Part shown: positions 38,192-48,916 of the stretch, piece by piece | Layout of the letters: every line of letters begins with the position of its first letter | Position numbering within the stretch: position 1 is the stretch's first letter | From: Vibrio coralliilyticus ATCC BAA-450 | Lineage (GTDB): Bacteria > Pseudomonadota > Gammaproteobacteria > Enterobacterales > Vibrionaceae | Assembly (NCBI RefSeq): GCF_000176135.1 | Contig: NZ_ACZN01000016.1 | Coordinates: 682,001-746,000, forward strand | DNA length: 64,000 bases | Direction: 5' to 3' | Notes under the pieces: model-generated | Database searches by the model: none | What the model was told of the DNA's origin: nothing | The model's input: the letters and a program-made list of their open reading frames with translations, nothing else | Position numbers and translations under genes: made by a program

Positions 38192-39052
38192 ATGGAGAAA
38201 GTACAAGCTGTAATCGATTTTCTTCTGACTCATAAGTTTATTTTTACGGCGTTGATTATCGTTCTGATAGCGATAATTCGCCGAATTGTTTTATCTAAAA
38301 TTCGTGGTGATGTTGCTTTTGTATCAGAAGAACAGCGTAACTGGATGTCGCGCACTAAGAACGGTGCATTTGCTATTACCGTTCTGTTACTTTTCATTCT
38401 GTGGAAATCTGAGATCAATGAGTTTGCTCTGTCAGTGACAGCCATTGCTGTTGCGATTGTCGTTGCGTCGAAAGAGATCATCCTCTGTTTCACTGGCTCT
38501 ATCCAAAGAGCGAGCTCACGTTCATTTCGAATTGGTGACTGGATTGAAGTCGGCAAATTGTGCGGTGAGGTAATTGAGCACAATATGATGGCAACCGTGA
38601 TTCAGGAAATTGACCTTCATCACGGCCAATACCACTACACAGGAAAAACAGCGACGTTGCCAAACAGTATGTTTTTTACCTATCCGGTGAAAAACCTTAA
38701 CTTTATGAAGCGCTACGTCTATCACAACTTCTCGATTGTCGTGAGCGAATTTGTCAATTTATACCCTCTGGTTCCTGTGATGATCGAAAAGATTGAAGGG
38801 CATTGTCACTACTTTAGTGATGTCGCAACTCGGTACAATGCAATGATCGAGAAGCACGCAGGCGTCGATTTACCTGGTGCAGAGCCTCACATCCACATTA
38901 CCAGCGGTTCGACAGGTGAACAGGTCGTTCACTTTATGATTTTCTGTCCGACTGATAAGGCGACGCACCTTGAGCAGGAAATCAGGAAAGATTTTATGGA
39001 GCTATACGAAGATAGATTCCAGTCTGAGAAAGAAGAAACGAAAGAGAGCTGA
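38192..39052 (+). CDS. MscS-family mechanosensitive channel-like protein
   Basis: Membrane protein of 286 residues. Helices at about 12-32, 56-74 and a third, pore-lining helix (SVTAIAVAIVVASKEIILCFTGSI), followed by a beta domain (SFRIGDWIEVGKLCGEVIEHNMMATVIQEID) that matches the MscS ring domain. The MscS C-terminal alpha/beta part is altered and ends in a charged tail. It could be a small-conductance osmotic channel or a relative without gating under tension. The ribosome site AGGAGCC precedes the ATG. Confidence 0.87.
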   Translation: MEKVQAVIDFLLTHKFIFTALIIVLIAIIRRIVLSKIRGDVAFVSEEQRNWMSRTKNGAFAITVLLLFILWKSEINEFALSVTAIAVAIVVASKEIILCFTGSIQRASSRSFRIGDWIEVGKLCGEVIEHNMMATVIQEIDLHHGQYHYTGKTATLPNSMFFTYPVKNLNFMKRYVYHNFSIVVSEFVNLYPLVPVMIEKIEGHCHYFSDVATRYNAMIEKHAGVDLPGAEPHIHITSGSTGEQVVHFMIFCPTDKATHLEQEIRKDFMELYEDRFQSEKEETKES

Positions 39053-39137
39053 GGCTCTCTTTTTTGTACCTTTTAAAGAGGTGTGTGAGTTCGACAGTTT
39101 GAGCCTCTACCGCTAGCTTTAAACTGAGAGGATGATG

Positions 39138-39323
39138 ATGACAACAGATGTAGAAAAGGTGCCTGTTCCGTGTGTGAGAAACTGCTGTTTGGATGGTGAG
39201 GATGTTTGTTTAGGGTGCTTCCGTACCCTCAATGAGATTCTAGAATGGCGATCTTACACTGATGAGGAAAAACAAGCGGTATTGGTACGTTGTGAACGAC
39301 GTAGAAAAGAGAAAGGGCAATAA
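39138..39323 (+). CDS. DUF1289 small cysteine-rich protein
   Basis: Protein of 61 residues with the DUF1289 pattern (PCVRNCCLDGEDVCLGCFRTLNEILEW), four or five cysteines likely binding a metal. Three ATG codons lie in a row; I choose the third because GAGAGG sits six bases upstream of it. Function unknown; members often sit near unrelated genes. Confidence 0.85.
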   Translation: MTTDVEKVPVPCVRNCCLDGEDVCLGCFRTLNEILEWRSYTDEEKQAVLVRCERRRKEKGQ

Positions 39324-39324
39324 T

Positions 39325-39344
39325 GCCCGCCATTTTTGGCGGGC
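39325..39344. terminator. Hairpin between DUF1289 and acr3 (convergent)
   Basis: Stem GCCCGCCA / TGGCGGGC with a TTTT loop. Neither flank has a long T-run, so termination may be modest. Confidence 0.6.
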
Positions 39345-39352
39345 GAGAAACG

Positions 39353-40426
39353 CTATGCGTGTTGAGCTCTTAGCTTGTATTTTTGTTTCATTTTTAGGGC
39401 GACGTTAACCAAAGCGATAAGCACAGGCACTTCAATCAGTGGGCCAATTACTCCCGCGAACGCTTGGTCGGAATTAAGGCCAAATACTGCAATCGATACT
39501 GCAATCGCCAGCTCAAAGTTGTTGCCTGTAGCGGTGAAGGCAATCGAGGCATTTTTATCATATTCGATGCCCATTTTCTTACCAATAAAGAAACTGACAA
39601 AGAACATCAAGACAAAATAGATTGCCAGTGGAATGGCGACACGAACCACGTCCATCGGCAGTTCTAGAATCATCTCTCCCTTTAAACTGAACATCAGTAC
39701 AATCGTCGCCAGTAGGGCAATCAGAGTGATAGGTGAAATGCGAGGAATAAACACTTCGTTGTACCATTGTTCGCCTTTAGCCGCGACTAACCATTTACGG
39801 CTGAGGTAACCTGCTAGAAATGGAATGCCAAGGTAAATCATTACGCTTTCTGCAATATCCAGCATTGAGATGTCGACTTCGAATCCCTGATAGCCGAATA
39901 CTGGAGGCAGTACAGAGATAAATAGCCAAGCCATGAAGCTATAGGTCACGATCTGGAAAGCGCTGTTCAGTGCAACTAGAGCGGCACCATATTCTTTGTT
40001 ACCACCACCGATATCATTCCAGACTAAAACCATGGCAATACAACGCGCTAAACCAATCAAAATGATGCCAACCATATAGCCTGGGTGATCACCAAGAAAT
40101 GTCAGTGCCAGAATGAACATCAGAATAGGGCCAACAATCCAATTCATAACCAATGAGAGTGTGATGGCTTTCTTATCCTGACGAACTTTACCCAATAGAC
40201 TGTAATTCACCTTCGCTAAAGGTGGATACATCATCAGTATCAAGCCAATGGCTAAAGGAATATTGGTACTGCCAACAGACATGGCTTCATTCCAATCAGC
40301 TACCTGAGGAAATAGGGCGCCTATGGCGACCCCAACGGCCATGGCAACAAAGATCCACACGGTAAGGTAGCGATCGAGGAAGCTCATGTTGTTTGCGGCG
40401 TTGTTTACTGCAGTTTCAGTTTTCAT
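39353..40426 (-). CDS. acr3: ACR3 family arsenite efflux transporter
   Basis: Arsenite exporter of 357 residues with about ten helices. ACR3 hallmarks: [17 protein letters not shown] and the cysteine in [13 protein letters not shown], which is conserved and needed for arsenite transport, plus [20 protein letters not shown]. It pumps As(III) out across the inner membrane. It lies 88 bp after arsR on the same strand, with its own copy of the arsR operator in the gap, so it probably answers to ArsR. No arsC reductase is present in the window. Confidence 0.95.
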   Translation of the reverse strand: MKTETAVNNAANNMSFLDRYLTVWIFVAMAVGVAIGALFPQVADWNEAMSVGSTNIPLAIGLILMMYPPLAKVNYSLLGKVRQDKKAITLSLVMNWIVGPILMFILALTFLGDHPGYMVGIILIGLARCIAMVLVWNDIGGGNKEYGAALVALNSAFQIVTYSFMAWLFISVLPPVFGYQGFEVDISMLDIAESVMIYLGIPFLAGYLSRKWLVAAKGEQWYNEVFIPRISPITLIALLATIVLMFSLKGEMILELPMDVVRVAIPLAIYFVLMFFVSFFIGKKMGIEYDKNASIAFTATGNNFELAIAVSIAVFGLNSDQAFAGVIGPLIEVPVLIALVNVALKMKQKYKLRAQHA

Positions 40427-40446
40427 TGTTTGTCTCTCTTTCGTTT

Positions 40447-40463
40447 ATCGTCGAAAGGCGATT
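40447..40463. promoter_or_regulatory. Candidate ArsR operator before the arsenite pump gene
   Basis: 17-mer ATCGTCGAAAGGCGATT with ATCG/CGAT ends, 20 bases before the acr3 start. A 15/17 match lies at the same distance before arsR. Confidence 0.65.
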
Positions 40464-40514
40464 GATGAAGGTATAAAAAATCTGAGTAGTAGCGTTACAT
40501 ACTCAGATGTCAGT

Positions 40515-40856
40515 TCAGTTAAAGATGGTATTAAATGCTTGGTTAAATTCGGAAATTGCTTCCCGGTTAACCTTGTAACAAACCTTAGGTGGGTTGGGTT
40601 CCGCGATGATGAACTCAGCCTGCTTTAGGATACGCAAGTGTTCAGACACTGTTGATTGAGCTAGACCTAACTGGGACACCAAATCACTGTTCAGACAGCC
40701 GCCAAGGTTATCCAATGTCACCAAAATCTTAAGGATTCTGACTCGGGCTGGATGTGAAAGCGCTTTTGCCTTTAAAGCAAAGGCCGTTTCTAATGCGATT
40801 TCAGCGTCTGTCGTCGAGAACGCCTGCTGGTTTGCGAGACTACATTGGTTTGTCAT
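40515..40856 (-). CDS. arsR: ArsR family metalloregulator
   Basis: Repressor of 113 residues with a winged helix (FALKAKALSHPARVRILKILV; LGLAQSTVSEHLRILKQAEFI). Its cysteines are C5 near the N-terminus (MTNQCSL), one in GGCLNSDLV and one in KVCYKVN rather than the ELCVCDL motif of plasmid ArsR, so the metal site is of a different type. The ATG at 40856 is used; in-frame sequence upstream crosses the operator. It should release its operators on As(III) or Sb(III) binding and allow the ACR3 pump to be made. Confidence 0.92.
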   Translation of the reverse strand: MTNQCSLANQQAFSTTDAEIALETAFALKAKALSHPARVRILKILVTLDNLGGCLNSDLVSQLGLAQSTVSEHLRILKQAEFIIAEPNPPKVCYKVNREAISEFNQAFNTIFN

Positions 40857-40876
40857 GAGATGTTTATTAATAGTTA

Positions 40877-40893
40877 ATCGTCGAATTGCGATT
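40877..40893. promoter_or_regulatory. Candidate ArsR operator before arsR
   Basis: 17-mer ATCGTCGAATTGCGATT, 20 bases before the arsR start; a further GCGATT copy follows at about 40905. Confidence 0.65.
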
Positions 40894-41023
40894 AAATATA
40901 CGCCTGCGATTTTAACGGTGCAACTAAAAAGTACCAATAAAAGAAAATGTGCTTGGTTTTATATATAAAACATAGCTTTGAAGTATAGTTTTATTAGGTT
41001 TCATACGAATAAGTAGCCTGATT

Positions 41024-43774
41024 ATGCGAATCTTTCTGTTTTTCATTGCTGTTGTAATTTCTGGCTGTTCCTCATTTTCTAATGATCCACCGATTGAAGC
41101 GGATAAGGGATGGATTGAAGGAGCACTGGATAACGGGTTGAAATACCACATATATCCCGTTTCTGGCGCTCCTGTTTCTGTCCGATTATTCGTGCGAGTT
41201 GGATCATTACAAGAAACGGATCAGCAACGCGGCTATGCACATTTTCTTGAGCACATGGCGTTTAATGGCAGCCGCCATTTTTCTTCAAATGAAATGGTCA
41301 GCCTTTTTGAACAAGCGGGGCTCACTTTTGGTGCCGATATCAATGCCTATACGGCCTACTATGAGACAGTCTATCAACTCGATCTTCCCGACAATACACA
41401 GTTGAACAATGCGCTGTTGTGGATGCGAGATATTGGCGATGGCTTAACAATTGCGCCTGCAGAAGTTGAAAAAGAGAAAGGTGTCATACAGGGCGAAATA
41501 CGCCGAACACGACCAGAGAATAAAAGTCTGGCCGACAAATATTATGATTATTTGCTAAAAGGTACCGCTTTAGAAGATTTGGACCCCGTAGGCGATTCGT
41601 TATCTGTTCAAAGCGCGACACCAGAGTCTATTATTGCCTTTTATCAAAAGTGGTATCACCCAGAAAATGCTGAGCTGATTGTCACAGGGAATATTGACAC
41701 AACAACGATTGAAGCTTTGATTGAATCTCAGTTTGCTTCTTGGAAAGCTGGTGCTGGCATAAGTAAAACTCGCATTGACTATGTTCCTATTGAATTGAGT
41801 GATTTCGTCGATGAAGTTGGAGAGTATGAAGCGCCGAGTATCACTTTTATGGTTCAACGGGGCAAAACTGCGATTACAACGCAAGGCGAGCTGATGGAAA
41901 GCTGGTTGGATGAAGTCGCATTGCATCTGATCAATCAGCGCATGGAGCGTATGTACAGTGATGCGGCGATCCCACTTCATGATCTGTACATCTCAAATTA
42001 CTACATTAACTTCAATCGCTATGGAATCTTGTCGGCTTCATTTCCTGCTACTGAACGCGACGATGCGCAAGGGATATTTCTTAGTACATTAGCGTCAATG
42101 CGAGACTACGGTGTCACTCAAGAAGAAGTGGATGTTTCACTTGCTTACTATCAGCAGTTGCTCAACGATGTGGACTATCACTGGCGACACAAAGAAGCAC
42201 TAGATTTTGCTGAGTCTAAGGTAATGAGTTTATCTTTGCAGCAACCGATACAATCGCGTGAAGGCTATAGACAAAGCTTAGAACGCTTTTTGAATCTGGC
42301 GACGCTCGAAACGGTTAACGAACAGTTGCGTGATTTGCTTGCAGCGAAGTATTCGGTTGTTATTGGTGTTGAACCAGGTGACTCTATTGCAGCATGGCAG
42401 GCGAAGATACCAGAAATCAGAACACAATATGCGAAGCCGGGCACTCAACCGATGATATTGTCGGTGGCGGAAAACGAGCTGGCAGAGCCCAGTCAAAATG
42501 GTGCGATTTTGTCACAGGAAAAGAATGATCTGGGGTTTGAGGTCTGGACTCTGTCAAATGGCATTGAAGTCTGGTTTCAGCAAGACCCGAATGCAGGTGA
42601 CTGGGTAAATGTAGTTTATGGTAGTCAGGGAGGAAAAGCGGCGCTTGATCCTTCACTTTACCCTGCCGTTGAGCTAACCATACCTGTCATAAGTCGCAGC
42701 GGGCTGGGGGACTTTAATGGGCCTCAATTGGACACCTTCTTACAGCGTAATAGCATTGAGGTTTACCCGTTTATCAGTTTCAGCCATCACGGTGTGGAAG
42801 TGGGTGTGCCCAAAAACAAACTCCAGCAAGGCTTTAAGGTATTGTTTAACTTTGCTAGCGATGTGAATGTCGAATCTCGCCACCTCAAAACAGTAAAACA
42901 AGAGTATCAACAAGAGCTGAAAACCTACCTATCTACGCCATTAGGTCAATGGAATCAGGCGATTAATCACAATAGTTATTTACCCTCTAGCCGACACTAT
43001 ATGTCGTCTGCTTCTGGTTATCAGTCTGTCTCTGAAGCCCAAATTCGCTCCGTACACGAACAGTTATTCGGTCAGTTTCGCGGTAATAAGGTTGTGATCA
43101 TAGCGGACTTAGAGGCCAATGAGCTTAATGAGGTTTTGCGCCAATATTTAGCTTCGATCAACCTTGAAACGGCTGAGCCGATGGACTTCGAGGTCGGTTA
43201 CAACCAGAACGTGGATAGTGTGATTGATCTTGATATATATAATGAACAGAACAGTTTCTACCTGATTCGGCTTACTAACCCTTCAGCCTCTCAATCAAGT
43301 GTTCGCAATGCCTACATTGACGATATGATTCAACGAATATTGTCGAAGCGTCTAACGGCGTATATTCGTGAAGAGTTGGGGCTGGACTATGCGCCAGAAG
43401 CATACTCTGCTCAGCAAGATCAGGAGCCGGTTACGGATTGGTTTGTTGAAGCACAAGTAGCGCCACAGGACATTGATCGCATCGAGCAGGCTATCGGTAA
43501 AGTATTAAATGACTTGCTGACGGATGTTAAGCAGTCAGATGTTGACGCAGCTGCTCGTCAGCTAGCCGTGGCTCTTCAAGCGTTGGAAAATCAACCAGTA
43601 GACCGCACTTGGTTTTATGCTCGTTACTTGGTGCATGGCTATGGTGTGGAATCGTTACTAGATGTAGATGCGATGACGAGTACCATCACACTTGATGATG
43701 TTCAGAAACGAATAGGTGAGTCGTTTGGCCACAAGGTCATAAGAAGCAAGTACACTCTGACACCGAAGCCTTAA
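41024..43774 (+). CDS. M16 family zinc metallopeptidase (lipoprotein)
   Basis: Insulinase-type protease of 916 residues. Signal peptide ends in a lipobox (VVISGCSS), so it is probably a membrane lipoprotein facing the periplasm. The inverted zinc motif HFLEH is near residue 82, with the third ligand Glu in EVEKEKGVIQGEIRR. Two M16 halves are present, the second inactive (starts near residue 500, LGFEVWTLSNGIEVWFQQDP). It resembles PqqL-type periplasmic M16 enzymes. Substrates are unknown. Confidence 0.9.
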   Translation: MRIFLFFIAVVISGCSSFSNDPPIEADKGWIEGALDNGLKYHIYPVSGAPVSVRLFVRVGSLQETDQQRGYAHFLEHMAFNGSRHFSSNEMVSLFEQAGLTFGADINAYTAYYETVYQLDLPDNTQLNNALLWMRDIGDGLTIAPAEVEKEKGVIQGEIRRTRPENKSLADKYYDYLLKGTALEDLDPVGDSLSVQSATPESIIAFYQKWYHPENAELIVTGNIDTTTIEALIESQFASWKAGAGISKTRIDYVPIELSDFVDEVGEYEAPSITFMVQRGKTAITTQGELMESWLDEVALHLINQRMERMYSDAAIPLHDLYISNYYINFNRYGILSASFPATERDDAQGIFLSTLASMRDYGVTQEEVDVSLAYYQQLLNDVDYHWRHKEALDFAESKVMSLSLQQPIQSREGYRQSLERFLNLATLETVNEQLRDLLAAKYSVVIGVEPGDSIAAWQAKIPEIRTQYAKPGTQPMILSVAENELAEPSQNGAILSQEKNDLGFEVWTLSNGIEVWFQQDPNAGDWVNVVYGSQGGKAALDPSLYPAVELTIPVISRSGLGDFNGPQLDTFLQRNSIEVYPFISFSHHGVEVGVPKNKLQQGFKVLFNFASDVNVESRHLKTVKQEYQQELKTYLSTPLGQWNQAINHNSYLPSSRHYMSSASGYQSVSEAQIRSVHEQLFGQFRGNKVVIIADLEANELNEVLRQYLASINLETAEPMDFEVGYNQNVDSVIDLDIYNEQNSFYLIRLTNPSASQSSVRNAYIDDMIQRILSKRLTAYIREELGLDYAPEAYSAQQDQEPVTDWFVEAQVAPQDIDRIEQAIGKVLNDLLTDVKQSDVDAAARQLAVALQALENQPVDRTWFYARYLVHGYGVESLLDVDAMTSTITLDDVQKRIGESFGHKVIRSKYTLTPKP

Positions 43775-43790
43775 GAGAGATAAATATCCT

Positions 43791-43814
43791 AGAAGCCTGA
43801 GCAATCAGGCTTCT
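43791..43814. terminator. Hairpin between the M16 gene and the response regulator
   Basis: Stem AGAAGCCTGA / TCAGGCTTCT with a GCAA loop. The right arm is the last codons and stop of the convergent response regulator gene, so the hairpin is partly coding. Confidence 0.65.
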
Positions 43815-44506
43815 TCCGCTTGGCTTTCTTCTAGGTGAACTTGTATCGGGTGATCGTCAATGATTGAACTGAGTTCTCTTAACCTTTTCACTAAGCGGTT
43901 ATCGAGAAGAGTCCCTGCTTTTAACAGACAACCTCCATTATTCGCGAAGATATCACCGACCAGAGTCATACCTGCTTGTAGCTCATACAAGTTTTGCAGA
44001 GTGGTGATTTGACTGGCGTCTGGGATCGGTTTCGCCAGTGTGTCTGTTTCATTGCCACTGTTCAGTTCAGTATCGACGTCATTGTATAAGTGTTGCTGAT
44101 ACAACTCAGTGTGACCAGTGACGGCTTGCTCTATTTGCTCGCGAGCGTCTTTCACAGTGATTGGTTTAGGCAAAAAGGCGTCAATCTCAAAGCGCATACA
44201 AGTAGAAATAGTTTCTGTATCTGATAGGGCGGTAACCGCGATGACACTTGTTTCGGGTACTGCTTTGGTTTGGCCCATGCGCACGGACTTGATCAGCTCC
44301 AGACCATTAATGTGAGGCATATTGATATCTGTAATAATTAAATCGATATGATTATGTTCAATCTTCTCTATCGCGCTTCGACCATCTGGTGCACTCAGGA
44401 TGTTCTCATAGCCACTTTTGAACAGCATGCCTATTAACGCTTTGCGAGACAAGTTGTTGTCTTCTACAACCAGAATCGTAAATTTGCTAGGTTCGAATGT
44501 TGCCAT
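43805..44506 (-). CDS. Response regulator with C-terminal GMxL module (paralogue 2)
   Basis: Protein of 233 residues. Receiver: E15-D16, phospho-acceptor D60 in [16 protein letters not shown], Lys in AFLPKPITVK. There is no DNA-binding domain; instead the C-terminal region has LYELQAGMTLVGDIFANNGGCLLKAGTLLDNRLVKRLREL, the pattern found in the module that often precedes HD-GYP domains. It is a paralogue of the next gene. The ATG at 44506 follows AAGGAGAGC. It lies 231 bp downstream of that paralogue on the same strand. Confidence 0.9.
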   Translation of the reverse strand: MATFEPSKFTILVVEDNNLSRKALIGMLFKSGYENILSAPDGRSAIEKIEHNHIDLIITDINMPHINGLELIKSVRMGQTKAVPETSVIAVTALSDTETISTCMRFEIDAFLPKPITVKDAREQIEQAVTGHTELYQQHLYNDVDTELNSGNETDTLAKPIPDASQITTLQNLYELQAGMTLVGDIFANNGGCLLKAGTLLDNRLVKRLRELSSIIDDHPIQVHLEESQAEEA

Positions 44507-44737
44507 AAAGCTCTCCTTCACAACGAGATTAAGCTGAGAATAGTGTTGTCTAACAATAAAATAGCAAATATCGAACCAATTATTTATTTCGGATGGTACT
44601 TGAGTTATTTTTGTGTTAAATCAATATTTTATTGTCTTTTTGCAAAGCGCTTTCGTTACTAGAGAGTTATCATTTTTCTCTCAGAGTCGGAAATGTTTGC
44701 GAGTTCTCATTTTGATTCTCAATTTTAGAAAACAAGC

Positions 44738-45445
44738 TTAAACAGCCATTTGGGTCTTATCTTCTCGCACGACAATACTATTTGTATCGACAATCTTACT
44801 CAGTTCAAACAAACGTAAAATGAGCTTTTTGTTGAGTATTGTTCCTGCTCTTAGTAAGCAGCCTCCAGAAACCGCATTGATATCGTAGACCAGTGTCATT
44901 CCTTCTTTGAGTTCAGAAAGTTGTGACAACTCATGAACTCGACTATCAATGGAGCGAATACGTTTGGTTGTATCGGGCTCGTTTGGCTGAGGCGCTAAAT
45001 TAATACTTGTACTGACATCACTATAAAAGTGCTGTTGGTACAAACATTTTGGTTCGGTGATCGCGCTCTGGATTTTTTCTTTGGCGGATTTGATATTAAT
45101 AGGCTTCACGAGAAATGCATCGACTTCTAATGTCATGCAAGCGGAAATCGTCGCAGTATCTGATAGTGTTGTCACCGCGATTATCCTAGTGTCACAGGCG
45201 ATTTGAGCCTCATTTGTTCGAATGGCCTTAATGAGCTCTAGCCCGTTGATGTTAGGCATGTTGATGTCGGTGATGATCAAATCTATCTTGTTTTCAGCGC
45301 ATTTTGTCATGGCTTCCATACCATCTTTCGCGCAAAGCAAATTTTCGTAACCACCTCTCACTAGCATTCCAACGAGTGCTTGGCGAGAGAACTTGTGATC
45401 TTCTACGACTAAAATCGTAAAATTGGTCGGGTCATAGTTACTCAT
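44738..45445 (-). CDS. Response regulator with C-terminal GMxL module (paralogue 1)
   Basis: Protein of 235 residues. Receiver with E15-D16, D60 ([16 protein letters not shown]) and Lys in [10 protein letters not shown]. The C-terminus repeats the [34 protein letters not shown] pattern and has no DNA-binding helix. It overlaps the hybrid kinase stop by 8 bp (ATGAGTAA), so the two are translationally coupled and it is the most likely phosphorylation target. Confidence 0.92.
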   Translation of the reverse strand: MSNYDPTNFTILVVEDHKFSRQALVGMLVRGGYENLLCAKDGMEAMTKCAENKIDLIITDINMPNINGLELIKAIRTNEAQIACDTRIIAVTTLSDTATISACMTLEVDAFLVKPINIKSAKEKIQSAITEPKCLYQQHFYSDVSTSINLAPQPNEPDTTKRIRSIDSRVHELSQLSELKEGMTLVYDINAVSGGCLLRAGTILNKKLILRLFELSKIVDTNSIVVREDKTQMAV

Positions 45446-48400
45446 ATATTACTTCCGTGTCTTCGATAATTGAGTGCTCAACTAGGTAACTCTGTAAGCG
45501 TTTCAGTTCTACCTTAGCGCTGCTTAGTGTGTCAGACAGTTCTGGCCAGTTTTTCAGGTGTGCCGTGTTTTGCAGCACTTCAAATTTGTCCGCGAGCTCT
45601 TCTGCTCCCGCAGAACGAGCGGCACCTTTGGCGGCGTGGGCGATCTGTTGGAGATCACCATCGTTCTTATCGGTGAGCGCAATCTCCGCTTTTTCAATGT
45701 CTTCGTTAACAGACTCCCAATACCCTTCGAGCAAAGGTCCCACGATAGACAGTTCTTTTGTGCCCAATATCTGCTCTAGAGTGGACATGCAGATTGGATC
45801 ATGTGGAGGTTTTGCTGTCGGCACTTCAACGTCTTCAGGCTCTAAAGATGGATCTTCAGACGGTTTTTCTTCTAAGGGGATAGGGGAGAGCTGCATCCAT
45901 TTCTCGATCGATTGATCAAGAGTTTTGAGTTCGACTGGCTTGGTTAAATAGTCGTCCATACCTGAAGCAATGCATTGCTCAGAGGCTTCAACCATTGCAT
46001 TGGCGGTAATTGCGACGATTGGTGTATGGCCTAAGGTTTTGTCCTTCCTTTCGGATTCTCTGATTTGTTTTGTAAGTTCATACCCATCCATTACTGGCAT
46101 GTGGCAGTCGGTGAGGACTAAATCAAACGAACCATTTCTCCATTTGTGTAATGCCTCCTGACCATGAACTGCCATTTCACATTGGTAGCCTAAGTGATTC
46201 AACTGCCTCTGTATTACATCACGGTTGGTGGGTTGATCATCGACAACTAAGATTAGCCCAGTTTTGTTTTCACGAATGTCTTGATTTGGTTCATTTACGA
46301 TAGGCTTTATGTTCCTCTCACAACTAATGAGTTCTCGCATGACGCCTATCGCAGTGGTGAGCTCACTGGGTTTGAAAGGGCTGCATGGCATGACGTAATA
46401 GTTAGATTTTGTTAGGCCGGACTCAATGCTAGGGTCGCGAGAGAGAAAAATGAATTTTTGCTCTTCAAGTAGTGCTGAGTTGAACTGGGAGAGCGGCTTT
46501 TCCTCATAATAGTGATATAAGTCAGGGCCAACGATAATCAGGTCGATGGTTGCGCCGGCCTTCTTCGCGTAATCAAGTACCGCAATAGCTCTTTGCATAT
46601 TAGCTACACAGTTGGTTTTGCAGCGGAAGTTAGCTAAGTTGATATCACAGAAAGTGGCTATGTTCTGATCATTGGTGACGAATAAAATTCTAGAACCGTT
46701 CACATAGTTTGGGGTTGGATCTTGAGGTGGCTCTTCCACCTCAATGAAAGGAAGTTCAACGGAGAAGCGGCTTCCAACACCAAAGCGACTATCAACATGG
46801 ATATCACCTCCCATCATTTCTAGCAGAGAGCGGGTTATGGATAGACCTAAACCTGTCCCGCCATAAAGTCTGGTTGTACTGGTATCCGCTTGACTGAATG
46901 CTTTGAACAGCTTTTCGATCTGCTCTTCTGTCATACCGATACCATTATCCTCAATGATAATCTCGACGTAGGGGGCAATGTCGTGCTGGTTTAATGTGGC
47001 TGAGACCCACACCTTGCCTTTCATCTCATCGGTGCTGTCTGTGAACTTGACAGCATTGCCAACGAGGTTCAACAACACTTGGCTGAGCCTGACACTGTCA
47101 CTCATTATGACTTTCGGCAGGCTAGCATCGTAAGTTAAATAGAGCTCTATACCTTTGTTGTTTGCTTGTAAACAGAGGACATCCAATGTTCTTTCTATAA
47201 GTTTTTGCAGTTCCACAGGGACACTTTCCAGTGACATTTGGCCGGCTTCGATTTTCGAAAAGTCTAAGATGTCGTTGATAATGTGCAGTAGAGTTAGAGC
47301 AGAATCTTTGATGGTTGTGACCATACTTTTCTGTTCACCATTGAGCTCTGATTCACTAAGGAGGCTTAGCATACCTACTACGCCGTTCATCGGTGTTCTT
47401 ATCTCATGACTCATGTTGGCCAAAAACATGGATTTTGCTTCACTAGCCGCTAAGGCGATTTCACTTTCATGCCTTAGATTTGCCTGTGCATTTTTCTCTT
47501 TTGTTACGTCAATATTGATGCCGCCCATACCAATAGGGGTGGTTCCATCTTGATCAAATAAAACGTTTGCCGCGGCCTTTATCCAACGTATCTCCTTGTC
47601 GGGTAGTTGTATTCTGAATTCAGAGTTGAACTGAGTGAGGTTTTCTCTGGCTTTGTTGAGGGCTTCTTCAGCAGTAAATATATCTTCTTCCAATACTCTC
47701 TCTTGCCACATGGTGTAGTTGTTCTTGCAGTTGTCTGGGTCAACGCCATATATCTCGTACATGCGGTCATCCCAAGAAAGCTCATTGGTTGTAAAATCCC
47801 AACTCCATATACCGATGCCACCAGCTTGCGTAGCCAGATTCAAACTTCTGACGACTTCTTCTAGCTCACTCTGGCTTCTTCTCAGTTCGTTCTGAGCCAT
47901 TTGTTCTTTGCTGATGTCTCGCAAAGTTAGAACAATATACTTCTGCGTTTTCATTGTGATGTATCGGACGGAACCTAGTAGGCTTAGCACATCGCTGGTT
48001 CGACTGACTTTAATCACTTCGTCCAGTGGTACTTCTTGATACATTTCGACACTTGAGAGCTTGTCTTCAATGTTGTTCTCTGTGAACTCATAGAGGAGTG
48101 ACGTCAGTTCTAATCCAAGTAAGTCAGACTTGCTGTGCTCAAAAAGGGAAAGTGCCGAGTCATTAACGTCGAGAACTTTCAACTCAGCATTGAGAAGCAG
48201 CATATTATCGACTGCCTGTTCAAACATAACCCCCATTTGTACTTCTTGTTCATTAATTCGCTGGTTCTGATTGGATACTAACTGCTGAAGTTTTTGGTTG
48301 GATGTTTTCAGTTCTTGACGAACCTGCTTCATTTGGCTGATGTCGGCCTGATTGAGAATTAGGTAATGGTTGCCCCCTCCTTGTTTCCTCATTGCTTCTA

Positions 48401-48749
48401 AGTTGATACGCAGCCAGCCTTTCTTTGTTTCTTGATTGACACAAATTTCAGTGGTGTGAGACGTCGCCTCGTGAACGGCACTATGAAGCTCAGCAATATG
48501 ATCATCATTCAGGTAGTGCGAATAGAACTCAATGATATTGCGACCAATAACTTGGTTGGACGGAAGACCGTAGTATTTGAGAAAGGCTGGGTTGGCGTAG
48601 AAAATAGCGTTGGAGCCGACTTGCCCATCGAAGATCACCATACCGTCAGACAGTAAATCTAACACACTGGTTTTTATACTGTCGTCTTGCTGAGGTGCTG
48701 TTTTCTTTGATTGTTTATCTGCCAGTAATGCTGTAAATGGGTTCTTCAT
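45438..48749 (-). CDS. PAS-rich hybrid sensor kinase (PAS3-HisKA-HATPase-REC-REC-Hpt)
   Basis: Protein of 1103 residues with no clear membrane helix, so probably soluble. Order: three PAS domains (about 27-140, 170-285 and 305-425), a coiled-coil, HisKA with H448 ([12 protein letters not shown]), ATPase domain ([23 protein letters not shown]), a degenerate receiver about 700-810, a normal receiver with D881 ([14 protein letters not shown]), and a C-terminal Hpt with H1038 ([11 protein letters not shown]). This allows a full H-D-H-D relay to the adjacent regulators. ATG at 48749; an in-frame TTG lies three codons earlier. The PAS ligands are not predictable. Confidence 0.94.
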   Translation of the reverse strand: MKNPFTALLADKQSKKTAPQQDDSIKTSVLDLLSDGMVIFDGQVGSNAIFYANPAFLKYYGLPSNQVIGRNIIEFYSHYLNDDHIAELHSAVHEATSHTTEICVNQETKKGWLRINLEAMRKQGGGNHYLILNQADISQMKQVRQELKTSNQKLQQLVSNQNQRINEQEVQMGVMFEQAVDNMLLLNAELKVLDVNDSALSLFEHSKSDLLGLELTSLLYEFTENNIEDKLSSVEMYQEVPLDEVIKVSRTSDVLSLLGSVRYITMKTQKYIVLTLRDISKEQMAQNELRRSQSELEEVVRSLNLATQAGGIGIWSWDFTTNELSWDDRMYEIYGVDPDNCKNNYTMWQERVLEEDIFTAEEALNKARENLTQFNSEFRIQLPDKEIRWIKAAANVLFDQDGTTPIGMGGINIDVTKEKNAQANLRHESEIALAASEAKSMFLANMSHEIRTPMNGVVGMLSLLSESELNGEQKSMVTTIKDSALTLLHIINDILDFSKIEAGQMSLESVPVELQKLIERTLDVLCLQANNKGIELYLTYDASLPKVIMSDSVRLSQVLLNLVGNAVKFTDSTDEMKGKVWVSATLNQHDIAPYVEIIIEDNGIGMTEEQIEKLFKAFSQADTSTTRLYGGTGLGLSITRSLLEMMGGDIHVDSRFGVGSRFSVELPFIEVEEPPQDPTPNYVNGSRILFVTNDQNIATFCDINLANFRCKTNCVANMQRAIAVLDYAKKAGATIDLIIVGPDLYHYYEEKPLSQFNSALLEEQKFIFLSRDPSIESGLTKSNYYVMPCSPFKPSELTTAIGVMRELISCERNIKPIVNEPNQDIRENKTGLILVVDDQPTNRDVIQRQLNHLGYQCEMAVHGQEALHKWRNGSFDLVLTDCHMPVMDGYELTKQIRESERKDKTLGHTPIVAITANAMVEASEQCIASGMDDYLTKPVELKTLDQSIEKWMQLSPIPLEEKPSEDPSLEPEDVEVPTAKPPHDPICMSTLEQILGTKELSIVGPLLEGYWESVNEDIEKAEIALTDKNDGDLQQIAHAAKGAARSAGAEELADKFEVLQNTAHLKNWPELSDTLSSAKVELKRLQSYLVEHSIIEDTEVIYE

Positions 48750-48869
48750 AGGCGCCAACCTTGATGTATCTCGTGGTACTGCCTCTCCATCTTGGCGTGG
48801 AGATGTTCAATATGAAATCATATACATAATAATAGAACTAACTGGCGCTTTTTGTAGGGTTATAAATAA

Positions 48870-48893
48870 AAACGCCCTCTAAAGAGGGCGTTT
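48870..48893 (-). terminator. Terminator after the CDF transporter gene
   Basis: Stem AAACGCCCTCT / AGAGGGCGTTT; on the minus strand it is followed by TTATTTATA. Confidence 0.88.
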
Positions 48894-48916
48894 AAGGTAT
48901 ATAAACAACAGCTTGA

